Shown here one piece after another: positions 7,867 to 16,122 of a stretch of 64,000 bases of DNA. The stretch is taken from NCBI RefSeq assembly GCF_002812985.1, contig NZ_PGCP01000010.1:84144-148143 (forward strand). The letters run 5' to 3'. The DNA comes from Aeromonas lusitana (GTDB lineage Bacteria > Pseudomonadota > Gammaproteobacteria > Enterobacterales > Aeromonadaceae). The position numbers and the translations under genes were made by a program. Each line of letters begins with the position of its first letter. The first letter of the stretch is position 1. The notes beneath the pieces were generated by a model. It saw nothing but the letters and a program-made list of their open reading frames with translations. It made no database searches and was not told the origin of the DNA.

Positions 7867-9426
7867 ATGACCACAACCCAAGGAGAAGGGGAGATACGTT
7901 TCCCCGACCAGATATCACTGATCTCGACCACGGATCCCAGCAGCCACATCACCTATGCCAACCAGCACTTCTGCGACGTGGCAGGCTACAGTGCCAGCGA
8001 GATGGAGGGCGTCCCCCACAACCTGGTGCGCCACCCGGACATGCCCAAGATTGCCTTTGCCGACATGTGGCGCCGCTTGCAGCAAGGCAAGAGCTGGATG
8101 GGGCTGGTGAAGAATCGCGCCAAGAGCGGCCAGTTCTACTGGGTCAACGCCTATGTCACCCCCATCCTCGACGACCAGCAGCAGATCATCGAGTACCAGT
8201 CGGTGCGCACCCGCCCGAGCGAACAGGACATCGCCTGGGCGGATCAACTTTATGCCCGCATCCGGGCCGGCAAGGCCCTGCCCTGGCTGAGCCGTTTCAA
8301 TCTGGAGCCTGGCCTGCTCACTCTGCTGCTATCAGGCACGGCCCTGCTCGGGCTGGCGGTCACCCTGCTCACCGGCCAACCCGGCTGGAGCGGGATCGCC
8401 CTGCTCTGCCTGCTGGGCCAGATGGCCCATGGCTGGCAGCTGCAACAACGGCTGGCGCGCCTGCTGGCCAGCGCAGGTGAAGAGCTGGGCACCCCGCTCT
8501 GCCAGGTACTCTATACCAGGCGACGGGACAGTCTGGGGGCCATCGAGCTGCTGCTGCGCATGAAGAAGGCCGAACTCAGGGCCGTAGTGGGCCGCAGCGC
8601 CGACACCAACCAGCAGATCCTGCAGGCCGCCGAGGATGACAGGGGGCATATCCAGACCATAGACACCCACCTGCAGCAGCAACGCGCCCAGAGTGAGCAG
8701 CTGGCCGCCGCCATCACGCAAATGAGTCACTCCATACGCGACGTGGCCAACAACGCCCATCAGGCCAATGCCTTGGTGGGCGAGGTGCAGCAGGTCTCCA
8801 TCAGCGGTCAACAGGCGCTGGCCACCACCCAGTCCTCTGTCGACCGGCTCCATCACGAGCTGGATGCAAGCCAGGGCGTGCTGGCCCGCCTGACCCAGGA
8901 CAGCCAGAAGATCAGCGGGATCCTGGAGGTGATAGGCCAGATAGCGGATCAGACCAATTTGCTCTCCCTCAACGCGGCCATAGAAGCGGCGCGGGCCGGC
9001 GAACAGGGCAGAGGCTTTGCCGTGGTGGCCGACGAGATCCGGGCCCTGGCCCAGAAGACCCGCAGCTCCACCGGCGAGATCAGCGACATGATAGGGGCGC
9101 TGCAGCAGAGCACCCAGCAGCTGTCAGACGGCATGCGCCAGGGGGCCCAGACCTCGGCCCTGTGTCAGCAGCACATGGGCGCCACCGCCGAGGTGCTCGA
9201 CCAGATCAACCGGATGCTGGCCCAGGTGACCCACACCAGCGACGAGATAGCCCAGGCGGTCAGCCAGCAGGCGGATGTCACCAGCACCCTGGATCAGGGG
9301 ATCCAGCAGATCCATCAGCTGGCCAACCATACTGCCGACAGCAGCCAGCAGGCGCTGGACGGCATCACCCTCTTGGTGGAGCGGCTGCAAAACCTCTCTC
9401 GCCTGATCAACCAGTTCCACGACTAG
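7867..9426 (+). CDS. PAS-domain methyl-accepting chemotaxis protein (Aer-like)
   Basis: 519 residues. An N-terminal cytoplasmic PAS domain spans about residues 15-120 ([20 protein letters not shown], then [18 protein letters not shown]). It is followed by a short membrane hairpin around residues 150-195 with no periplasmic sensor domain. The rest is a coiled-coil MCP signalling domain with the canonical hairpin tip near residues 358-395 ([20 protein letters not shown]). This is the layout of Aer, the FAD-binding redox/aerotaxis sensor of E. coli, and of related PAS receptors. The PAS opening (SHITYAN, HPDMP) matches the Aer group. It would signal through CheA/CheW encoded elsewhere. Confidence 0.9.
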   Translation: MTTTQGEGEIRFPDQISLISTTDPSSHITYANQHFCDVAGYSASEMEGVPHNLVRHPDMPKIAFADMWRRLQQGKSWMGLVKNRAKSGQFYWVNAYVTPILDDQQQIIEYQSVRTRPSEQDIAWADQLYARIRAGKALPWLSRFNLEPGLLTLLLSGTALLGLAVTLLTGQPGWSGIALLCLLGQMAHGWQLQQRLARLLASAGEELGTPLCQVLYTRRRDSLGAIELLLRMKKAELRAVVGRSADTNQQILQAAEDDRGHIQTIDTHLQQQRAQSEQLAAAITQMSHSIRDVANNAHQANALVGEVQQVSISGQQALATTQSSVDRLHHELDASQGVLARLTQDSQKISGILEVIGQIADQTNLLSLNAAIEAARAGEQGRGFAVVADEIRALAQKTRSSTGEISDMIGALQQSTQQLSDGMRQGAQTSALCQQHMGATAEVLDQINRMLAQVTHTSDEIAQAVSQQADVTSTLDQGIQQIHQLANHTADSSQQALDGITLLVERLQNLSRLINQFHD

Positions 9427-9434
9427 CCCTGCCC

Positions 9435-9454
9435 GGGGCGCGACCGCGCGCCCC
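9435..9454 (+). terminator. GC-rich hairpin after the chemoreceptor gene
   Basis: GGGGCGCG, loop ACCG, CGCGCCCC, 9 bases after the stop codon. There is no T-run, so it is at best a weak or Rho-assisted terminator. Confidence 0.35.
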
Positions 9455-9596
9455 ATCTCCATCAAGATCAATCCTTTTTGGCTGACGCTCCCCATATGGG
9501 GCCTTACATTTATTTGTAACAAAAATGTAAATGAAATGACCTCTGTGCCCGCCATAACAGTCACTTTCCAACGTGCCTCGACCAAAAAGGACTTAG

Positions 9597-10916
9597 ATGA
9601 TGCACCTGCCCCCTCGTTACACCGCCCTGATCTTCGCCGCTTCCCTGCCATTGCAGGCCCTGGCCGATACCGATGTCTACCTCACCAACAACGGCCCGGA
9701 GCCACTGCAACTGGAGATCCGCCAGGGCGGCAGCGGCCAGTTGCAGCAAGGCAGCCAGTGGACCCAGCACAGGACTGAGCTCGGCCCCTGGGAGAGCGCC
9801 ATGGTGCTCAGCTTCAACCGCTACGAGGGGGTGAAAGCGGGCAAGAACTATCTGTTCGAGACCCGGATCACCACCCCTAGCGGTGACACCTATCGCCTCA
9901 ACCAGCTGATGGAAGGCACCTGGTGGAACACCACCTTGCAACACGGCGGCGAGACCCCCACTGGCGCCTCCGGCTGGCAGAGCGATCGCGCCATCCATCG
10001 CCTCGCCGGACCCCAGGAGCTCGCCTTCGCCGCCAAGTTCACCGGCCGCTACGACGATCTGCACTATATGCTGACCCCGCCCAAGCGAGTGGAACAGCCG
10101 GAACCCGCCGAGAACAGATTGAAGATCGCCAGCTACAACGTCTGGGCCCTGCCGGTGATCGCCTCCAGCATAGGCGAGCGGCTGACCCTGCTGCCCGACT
10201 ACCTCAAGGGCTATGACGCCCTGCTGCTGCAGGAGGTGTTCGACGGCCGCCGCGAAGGCTTCCTGCAGGCCCTGGCCAAGGAGTATCCCTATCAGACCAA
10301 GGTACTCGACAAGCCGGGGGTCAACATTCACGACGGCGGCGTGGTGATCGTCAGCCGCTACCCCATAGTGCGGGAGGCCCAGCTGGTCTACCCCCAGTGC
10401 ACAGGCACCGACTGCTTCGCGGACAAGGGCGTGATGTACGCCGAGGTGATCAAGGGGGGCAAGGCCTGGCACCTGTTTGCCACCCACACCGCCAGCTTCG
10501 ATACCGACGAGGCGCGCAGGCTGCGCCAGATCCAGTTCGGCCAAATTCGCGCCCTAGCCGCCAGCCTCAAGATCCCGGCCACGGATACCGTCATCTACGG
10601 CGGCGACTTCAACGTCAACAAGCGCAAGTTCGCCGATGACTACGCCAACATGTTGGCCAACCTCAATGCCCATGAGCCCGCCTACGGCGGCTATACCGAG
10701 GCGACCTTCGACCCCAGGCTCAACCCCTATGCCGGCGGCCCCCTCTCCGGTGGCGCCAACGTCGAATACCTGGACTATCTGGTGGTGAGCCGGGAATACG
10801 GCGCCGCCAGCCATAACCTCAACAGCGTCTGGATCCCGCGCTCCAGCGATGCCAGCCTCTGGCCTGCCAGCAACCTCTCGGATCACTTCCCGGTCAAGGG
10901 AGAGATAGCCCGATGA
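9597..10916 (+). CDS. Secreted sphingomyelinase C-like phosphodiesterase
   Basis: 439 residues, signal peptide ending QALA. Residues about 25-160 form a beta-rich N-terminal region, and the rest is an endonuclease/exonuclease/phosphatase (DNase I-like) domain of the bacterial neutral sphingomyelinase type. Catalytic landmarks: ASYNVWALPV, the metal-binding Glu in LLLQEVFDGR, THTASF, YGGDFNVNKRK and the terminal SDHFPV. It would hydrolyse sphingomyelin to ceramide and phosphocholine and may be haemolytic; substrate is inferred from family. The start overlaps a second in-frame ATG, with AAAAGGA upstream. Its last 4 bases overlap the next gene. Confidence 0.85.
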   Translation: MMHLPPRYTALIFAASLPLQALADTDVYLTNNGPEPLQLEIRQGGSGQLQQGSQWTQHRTELGPWESAMVLSFNRYEGVKAGKNYLFETRITTPSGDTYRLNQLMEGTWWNTTLQHGGETPTGASGWQSDRAIHRLAGPQELAFAAKFTGRYDDLHYMLTPPKRVEQPEPAENRLKIASYNVWALPVIASSIGERLTLLPDYLKGYDALLLQEVFDGRREGFLQALAKEYPYQTKVLDKPGVNIHDGGVVIVSRYPIVREAQLVYPQCTGTDCFADKGVMYAEVIKGGKAWHLFATHTASFDTDEARRLRQIQFGQIRALAASLKIPATDTVIYGGDFNVNKRKFADDYANMLANLNAHEPAYGGYTEATFDPRLNPYAGGPLSGGANVEYLDYLVVSREYGAASHNLNSVWIPRSSDASLWPASNLSDHFPVKGEIAR

Positions 10917-11707
10917 GACGGCGCTACTGGGTATTGGCCCTGGCCATAGTGCCGCTGGTGTTGCTCAACCTCATCTGGCAGGACGAGCCAGTTGCCTCAA
11001 CGAGAACCGAGGCCAGCCAGGGCAGCGCCAGTCCGCAGCAGGCGATGTCTGCGCCCTCCAAGCCCATCTCGGCAGATGCGCCATCGTCTGTGGCCACCAG
11101 CAGCCAGACGCCCGCCCAGGCTCCGGCCCCCAGTTGGCGGGCACTGCCACAAGAGGCCGAGGAGCGACTCGCCAGTGAGATTCAGGAGAGCGACCAGCCG
11201 CTGGATGAGCGACTGGAGAACCTGAGAACGGTGGAGGGCCAGTGGCCGAGCGAAGGGGAGAGCCTGACCCTGCTGCAGGGGCGCTATGCCGAGGCGCTGG
11301 AACAGCTGGCCAGCGAGAGCGAACAACTGACTCTGACCGAGCGGCTGGCCGCCCTGACCCAATTGCAGGACGCGTGGGCGACGCAATACCCGGATCTGGC
11401 GGCGGAGCTGTTCAACCCGGACGCCCGCTTGCTGCAGGCGCGCCAGTTGTGGGGGGATGAGGAGCTCGAAACCCTGGCCCGTCACTTCCTGCCCGCCGAG
11501 CGGGCCGAGGCCAGCCTCGGCTTTGCCAAGGCGCGCCAGCAGCAACTGGATCAACGCGGCCGCTATCAGCAGCAGCTGGCCGAGCTGGAACAACAGTTGG
11601 TGGCGAGCCAGGGAGACATGGATTCAGTGCGCTGGCAACAGCACAGGGAGGAGGTGCTGGGCCAGTTCAGGCGCGACTTCTTCGCCCAGGAGCAAACCAG
11701 CCCCTGA
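10913..11707 (+). CDS. Membrane-anchored helical protein, lipase-foldase-like
   Basis: 264 residues. Layout: an N-terminal signal anchor (residues 5-22, YWVLALAIVPLVLLNLIW), a Ser/Pro/Ala-rich linker (about 25-75), then an almost entirely helical, Gln/Glu/Leu-rich domain ending EQTSP. This is the architecture of steric lipase chaperones (Lif/LifO), which stay anchored in the inner membrane and fold their partner in the periplasm. The ATGA overlap with the sphingomyelinase stop implies translational coupling, as in lipase-lif operons. The Lif signature motif (RxxFDY) is not evident, so the foldase role for the sphingomyelinase is inference. Confidence 0.6.
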   Translation: MRRRYWVLALAIVPLVLLNLIWQDEPVASTRTEASQGSASPQQAMSAPSKPISADAPSSVATSSQTPAQAPAPSWRALPQEAEERLASEIQESDQPLDERLENLRTVEGQWPSEGESLTLLQGRYAEALEQLASESEQLTLTERLAALTQLQDAWATQYPDLAAELFNPDARLLQARQLWGDEELETLARHFLPAERAEASLGFAKARQQQLDQRGRYQQQLAELEQQLVASQGDMDSVRWQQHREEVLGQFRRDFFAQEQTSP

Positions 11708-11736
11708 TACCAGAGGCGCCGACACCCACAGATAGA

Positions 11737-11762
11737 AGAAGGGCCCGTATGCGGGCCCTTCT
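11737..11762. terminator. Bidirectional terminator between convergent genes
   Basis: AGAAGGGCCCG, loop TATG, CGGGCCCTTCT: an 11-bp perfect stem between the plus-strand foldase-like gene and the minus-strand phosphatase gene, with only a short T-rich flank. Confidence 0.75.
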
Positions 11763-11779
11763 CTTGTCACTCAACCCTA

Positions 11780-13285
11780 TCAGGCCAGGGGATAGCTGGC
11801 ATCCAGCCCGTTCTCGCAGCGCCAGTTGGCCCACAGCTTGCCGTCCGTGCCCATCTGCAGGGTGGCGAAATTGCGGGTGCGCAGGTAGACGGGGGCGCCG
11901 AACGGCTTGATGAGCTCGGTGCGGATCAGCCGGCTCTCGTCCAGGTACTCGGGGTTGTCGTTGGTCATGGCGAGGATCCCCATCCACTGGAACTGGGTCG
12001 GACAGGGATGGACTATGCCGGAGGAGACCAGCTGGTGCAGGTTCAATACCCCCTCCCGCTTGTCCTGAATGACCCCGAGACAGCCTACGTGCACATCCCC
12101 TGACAGGATCAGGGTCTTGGGCTCCAGGCTGCTGCCCTTATCCGCCTTGGCGTTCTTGCGCCGCAACCTGGCATTGTCCAAGAGCCGCATGATGAGGCGC
12201 GCCCGCTCCCCCTCGTGGGCCTTGGCACGCCAGTGATCCTTGAGATCATCGGTCAGCTCCTCCTCCCAGGGGGTCGCATCCAGCGCCGCTTCGCTGAAGG
12301 AGAAGTCCCGATAGACCACGGGCACCCCCGTCATGACCAGCAGGTCCCCGCTGCTGCAACCCGCCAGCGCCTCGTTGACCTGATCCCACTGGGCTCGGCT
12401 CATCACCTGGGTCAGGGTACGGGTGGCGCGGTTGTCCAGGGCCAGGATCTGGTAGCCCCGAAAGCCGAGCCGCCAGGAGTGATGGCCCAGACTCTTGTCC
12501 AGCAGCGCCGTGTTGGCGCCGGTGCGCAGCTGGAACAGCCGGAAATATTTGGCGGCGGCGGCATAGATGGCCTGATAGACCTCGCAGCCCTGCAAGTCAG
12601 CTGGGTAGCTGCCCCAGCCATCGAAGATGTCGTGATCGTCCCACATCATGGCGCTCGGCACACGGGCCAGCATGAAGGCGACCTCAAGGCGGCCCCACTG
12701 CTTGCAGTAGAGCTCGCAATAGAAGCGGTCCAGCTGCTCCACCATGGCCCGGGTCGCCTTGCGCTTGACCTTCTCCGCCCTGTCCAGCTCGTTCCAAGCC
12801 TTGATGGTCGGCACCGAGGTCCAGAGGGAGTCCGCATAGACCTGATCACCCCCCATCAGCAGCAGGGAGAAGGGATGTGCCTTGTGCTCCGCGGCCAACT
12901 TGTCCCACATGGCATAAGGGGCCGGGGTGGAGGTGAGCAGCTTGAAATCGGAGAAACCGTTGCAGGAGGCGTAGCCTATCAGCACATTCTCTTTCTTTCC
13001 TGGCAGATAAAACTGCCATTTATCGTATCCACCGAGATCTTGTGCTGGCATGTCGTCCAGCAGGATCTCGTAGTCGATGGTCGTGCCGGCCTTGCTCTTG
13101 GGGCTCGCCTGCCAGACGAGCCGCCAGAAAGCGCCTTTCGGAGTGTCCGCCTGCTTGCTGGCGGCCAGCACCTCGCCGTTGATCCTCACGGCCGCACTCT
13201 TGCAACCGGCCTCCGTCATGAAGCAGAGGCTGTATTGGGTCTCTGATTCGAGCCCGAGCAAGGGCCCCATTACCAGACTGGTCAT
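11780..13285 (-). CDS. PhoD-like alkaline phosphatase D family protein
   Basis: 501 residues from MTSLVMGPLLG. The start is set by GGAGGG 8-9 bases upstream; the open frame begins 9 codons earlier. Metallophosphatase signatures are LLMGGDQVYADSLW, MMWDDHDIFDGWG and ILSGDVHVGCLG, which supply the Asp/His metal ligands seen in PhoD-like phosphatases/phosphodiesterases. I see neither a Tat nor a Sec signal peptide, so unlike Bacillus PhoD it appears cytoplasmic. The N-terminal about 110 residues form a beta-rich domain that precedes the catalytic core. Substrate unknown. Confidence 0.82.
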   Translation of the reverse strand: MTSLVMGPLLGLESETQYSLCFMTEAGCKSAAVRINGEVLAASKQADTPKGAFWRLVWQASPKSKAGTTIDYEILLDDMPAQDLGGYDKWQFYLPGKKENVLIGYASCNGFSDFKLLTSTPAPYAMWDKLAAEHKAHPFSLLLMGGDQVYADSLWTSVPTIKAWNELDRAEKVKRKATRAMVEQLDRFYCELYCKQWGRLEVAFMLARVPSAMMWDDHDIFDGWGSYPADLQGCEVYQAIYAAAAKYFRLFQLRTGANTALLDKSLGHHSWRLGFRGYQILALDNRATRTLTQVMSRAQWDQVNEALAGCSSGDLLVMTGVPVVYRDFSFSEAALDATPWEEELTDDLKDHWRAKAHEGERARLIMRLLDNARLRRKNAKADKGSSLEPKTLILSGDVHVGCLGVIQDKREGVLNLHQLVSSGIVHPCPTQFQWMGILAMTNDNPEYLDESRLIRTELIKPFGAPVYLRTRNFATLQMGTDGKLWANWRCENGLDASYPLA

Positions 13286-13372
13286 TCGTGATCCCTCCAT
13301 GGTGAAACCCATGGAGCATAGCGAAGAGAGCGCTATTTGATACTGACCAGCTGGGCAAGCAGAAGGTGGGGG

Positions 13373-14593
13373 TTAGCTTCTGCCCTTGAACTGCTTGACG
13401 CTGCGCTTGTTGGCGGTGCGCCGGTTCGCCTGCTTGTCCCGGGGCGAGCGTTTACTCTCGCCGCTGGCGGGCACGTCCGTGACCGGGAAGCCGGGCAGCT
13501 CGGCCAGCGGCAAGTCACGGCCGGTCAGGGTGCGGATGGCGGCCAGGGTATCGGCCTCGCCGTGGCAGACCAGCGAGAGCGCGAGCCCGGCACGTCCGGC
13601 ACGGGCGGTGCGCCCGACCCTGTGCACATAGACGGGAGCACTAGGGGGCAGGTCCAGGTTGATCACCACGGGCAGCGCCTCCACATGGATGCCGCGGGCC
13701 ATCAGATCCGTAGCCACCAGCACCCGCACCTTGCCGCTCTTGAAATCCCCGAGCGCCTGCTCCCGTACCGCCTGCTCCTTGTCCCCGTGCAGAGCCGCCA
13801 CCGCAATGCCCGCCTTGGCGAGCTTGCGGGCGACCCCGTCGGCATCGTCCCTGGCGCTGATAAACACCAGCACCTGAGACCAGTCCTGTTCTTTCAACAA
13901 GGCGATGAGCGCCGGCACCTTGCCGCTCTTGTTGACCAGATAGAGCCGCTCCTCGATATCTTCCACCAGGCTGTTGGCCGGGTTCGCCTCGAGGCGTTTT
14001 GGCGCTCGCAGCAGCCCGGTGGCCAGGGTCTCCAGCTCGGGCGGCAGGGTGGCGGAGAAGAGCAGGGTCTGGCGCTCGGCGGGCATTCCATTCATCAGCC
14101 ACTGGATGTCGGGCCAGAAGCCCATTTCCAGCAGGCGATCCGCCTCATCCAGCACCAGCAGCCGCAATGCATCCAGGGTCACTATGTGCTGGGTCAGCAG
14201 ATCCCGCAGCCGCCCCGGCGTCGCCACCAGCAACTGGGGAGCCTTGGCCAGTTCTGTCTGTTGCTGCCCCTGCTCCACCCCGCCACACAGGGTCACCAGG
14301 CCGAGACCCTGCGCCTCGGCCAGCCCTTGCAGGGCCACGCTCACCTGAGCCGCCAGCTCGCGAGTCGGCACCAGCACCAAGCCCTGCACCTGTGGCTGCG
14401 CCGGGTTCAGTCGTTGCAACAGCGGCAGCCCGAATGCCAGCGTCTTGCCACTGCCGGTCTGGGCCAGCGCCAGCACGTCATCACCCGCCAGCACGGCCGG
14501 AATGGCCAGTTGCTGGATAGGCGTCGGCGTTTGCAGGGTGTCAGGCAGGGCGGCCAGCAAGCTGGCGTCGAGGGCAAATTCGTTAAAGGTCAT
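13373..14593 (-). CDS. DEAD-box ATP-dependent RNA helicase
   Basis: 406 residues from MTFNEFALDASLL. An upstream extension of 25 codons in the open frame is judged non-coding. All core motifs are present: Q motif (TPTPIQQLAIP), Walker A AQTGSGKT, PTRELA, ATPGR, the DEAD box VLDEADRLLEMGF, SAT (FSATLP), ATDLMARGI and HRVGRTARAG. A short basic tail (KRSPRDKQANRRTANKRS) follows, as in RhlE/SrmB/RhlB-type helicases that act in ribosome assembly or mRNA decay. Which of these it is cannot be decided by eye. Confidence 0.92.
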   Translation of the reverse strand: MTFNEFALDASLLAALPDTLQTPTPIQQLAIPAVLAGDDVLALAQTGSGKTLAFGLPLLQRLNPAQPQVQGLVLVPTRELAAQVSVALQGLAEAQGLGLVTLCGGVEQGQQQTELAKAPQLLVATPGRLRDLLTQHIVTLDALRLLVLDEADRLLEMGFWPDIQWLMNGMPAERQTLLFSATLPPELETLATGLLRAPKRLEANPANSLVEDIEERLYLVNKSGKVPALIALLKEQDWSQVLVFISARDDADGVARKLAKAGIAVAALHGDKEQAVREQALGDFKSGKVRVLVATDLMARGIHVEALPVVINLDLPPSAPVYVHRVGRTARAGRAGLALSLVCHGEADTLAAIRTLTGRDLPLAELPGFPVTDVPASGESKRSPRDKQANRRTANKRSVKQFKGRS

Positions 14594-14748
14594 GGCGCTA
14601 CAAGGTGAAGACAAGTGGGAGGCGAAGTCTAGCCAGCGACCGCCAATCAGTGCAACCGTCATGGACAATCCAGAGGCATTATGTTGTTCTTTTCATCAAT
14701 TCCCTGGGCGACCTGGCTGTCGTCATTCCCGCAAAGGAGCAAAGAAAG

Positions 14749-15312
14749 ATGGACAAGCCCCCCTCCCATCGCCTCGTGGCAGGCATTCTGGCCCTCGGCC
14801 TCACCAGCGTCTTGCCGTCCCAGACCCAGGCCTGCGGTTACGACATGCTGGTGGGCGATCCGTTCGCCCTGGCCTGGCCCGGCACACTGGACATTGCCAT
14901 CGCGACGGCCGGCGCCATCTCTGCCAAGACGATCGACCCCATTCCCGCCCTGACGGGAGGTGAAGGTTTCGTACGTGCCCAGCAATGGCTACTGCAACTG
15001 AAAGACCAGCTACAACGGGCCGATCAGCCCGGCGGCTTCTCCATCCTGCTGGTGGATTCCGGGCTCTGGTCGAAGATGCGGGGCAAGGAGGTATTGTTGC
15101 TGCAGCTGCACAGCCCATCGCCCACCCCAAGAGACAGGGTCGTTCTGGTGAGCGAGGCCGGGCTCAATGCCCTGCTGACCAGGCAGATCTCGGTCGATCA
15201 GGCGCTGCGGCTCGGCGTACTGAGCCTGCCGCAGGATCCCGACCATCAGCTGGGGCCGCACCTGCGCCAAGCGCTCGCACCAACGGATGCAGACAGCTCG
15301 AAAACCGGATAA
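14749..15312 (+). CDS. Hypothetical exported protein
   Basis: 187 residues from ATG at 14749, with AAAGGAG upstream; the open frame extends 48 codons further but without a signal peptide. A signal sequence ends around SQTQA, followed directly by CGYDMLVGDPFALAWPG. The Cys at the cleavage point is not in a clear lipobox, so it is probably soluble periplasmic. The rest is a compact alpha/beta-looking sequence (GGFSILLVDSGLWSKM, VVLVSEAGLNALLTRQISVD). I recognise no domain. It is followed by a strong terminator. Confidence 0.65.
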   Translation: MDKPPSHRLVAGILALGLTSVLPSQTQACGYDMLVGDPFALAWPGTLDIAIATAGAISAKTIDPIPALTGGEGFVRAQQWLLQLKDQLQRADQPGGFSILLVDSGLWSKMRGKEVLLLQLHSPSPTPRDRVVLVSEAGLNALLTRQISVDQALRLGVLSLPQDPDHQLGPHLRQALAPTDADSSKTG

Positions 15313-15314
15313 AA

Positions 15315-15343
15315 AAACGGCCCGCTCACAGAGCGGGCCGTTT
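15315..15343. terminator. Strong bidirectional terminator
   Basis: AAACGGCCCGCTC, loop ACA, GAGCGGGCCGTTT, directly after the stop of the hypothetical exported protein and preceding the tpx 3' end on the other strand. The left flank is an A-run, so it also serves the minus strand. Confidence 0.9.
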
Positions 15344-15381
15344 CACTTTCGACGCATCTACTGATGTAGACGCTATCACTA

Positions 15382-15885
15382 TCAGGCCAGAGCAGCCAGG
15401 GCGGCGGCGTAGTTCGGCTCGTCGGCAACTTCGGCCACCAGCTCGCTGTGCAGCACCTTGTTGTCGGCGTCCAACACCACAATAGCGCGAGCAGCCAGAC
15501 CCACCAGCGGACCGGAGGAGAAGGCCACGCCGTAGTCCTGCAGGAAGGAGACACCACGCAGGGTGGAGAGGTTTACCACCTTGTCCAGACCTTCAGCGCC
15601 GCAGAAGCGAGCCTGGGCGAACGGCAGATCGGCGGAGATGCACAGCACAACGGCGTTGTTCAGGGAGCTGGCCTGCTCGTTGAACTTGCGCACGGAAGTC
15701 GCGCAGGTTGGGGTATCGACGCTCGGGAAGATGTTCAGGATCTTGCGCTGACCGGCGAAGTTGGCCAGGGTCACATCGGACAGGTCCTTGGCAACCAGAG
15801 AGAAGGGCTTGGCCTGCTCACCGGCAACGGGGAAGTGACCGGAGACGGAGACAGGGTTGCCTTGCAGGGTGACGGTATTGCTCAT
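15382..15885 (-). CDS. tpx: Thiol peroxidase Tpx
   Basis: 167 residues from [14 protein letters not shown], almost exactly the length of E. coli Tpx. The peroxidatic cysteine is Cys61 in [14 protein letters not shown] and the resolving cysteine is Cys95 in ARFCGAEGL, the same positions as in E. coli. It is an atypical 2-Cys peroxiredoxin that reduces lipid hydroperoxides and H2O2 in the periplasm or cytoplasm using thioredoxin. The open frame extends 25 codons upstream, which I reject because the family starts here. Confidence 0.96.
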   Translation of the reverse strand: MSNTVTLQGNPVSVSGHFPVAGEQAKPFSLVAKDLSDVTLANFAGQRKILNIFPSVDTPTCATSVRKFNEQASSLNNAVVLCISADLPFAQARFCGAEGLDKVVNLSTLRGVSFLQDYGVAFSSGPLVGLAARAIVVLDADNKVLHSELVAEVADEPNYAAALAALA

Positions 15886-16035
15886 GTTATGTCCTTGATT
15901 ATTGATTGAGGATCCGGGCTCCCAGTATAGGCCCAGCCGAGAGGGACAAACACCCGTCAATGACAGGGATTTAAGAGGCTGACCATGGATTGAACCGACA
16001 AAGCCCCTTTCGAACTAGCAGGGACAAGAAGTGGC

Positions 16036-16067
16036 TTGACCTTGGACTAAACACCAAGGTTTACACT
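16036..16067 (+). promoter_or_regulatory. MerR-family (ZntR-type) promoter of zntA
   Basis: -35 TTGACC and -10 TACACT are separated by 20 bp, the overlong spacer that MerR-type activators untwist. The spacer carries the perfect dyad ACCTTGG-N8-CCAAGGT (16039-16060). This is the layout of the E. coli zntA promoter controlled by ZntR. The regulator gene itself is not in this window. Confidence 0.85.
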
Positions 16068-16122
16068 CGGCTCAGATATCCAGGATCTCGCACCGGCGGG
16101 ATCCACTCAAGAGGGACTCCAT

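Noticed and set aside
9435..9454. Strong intrinsic terminator after the chemoreceptor gene
   Set aside because: The hairpin is good but no T-run follows, so it is listed only as a weak candidate.
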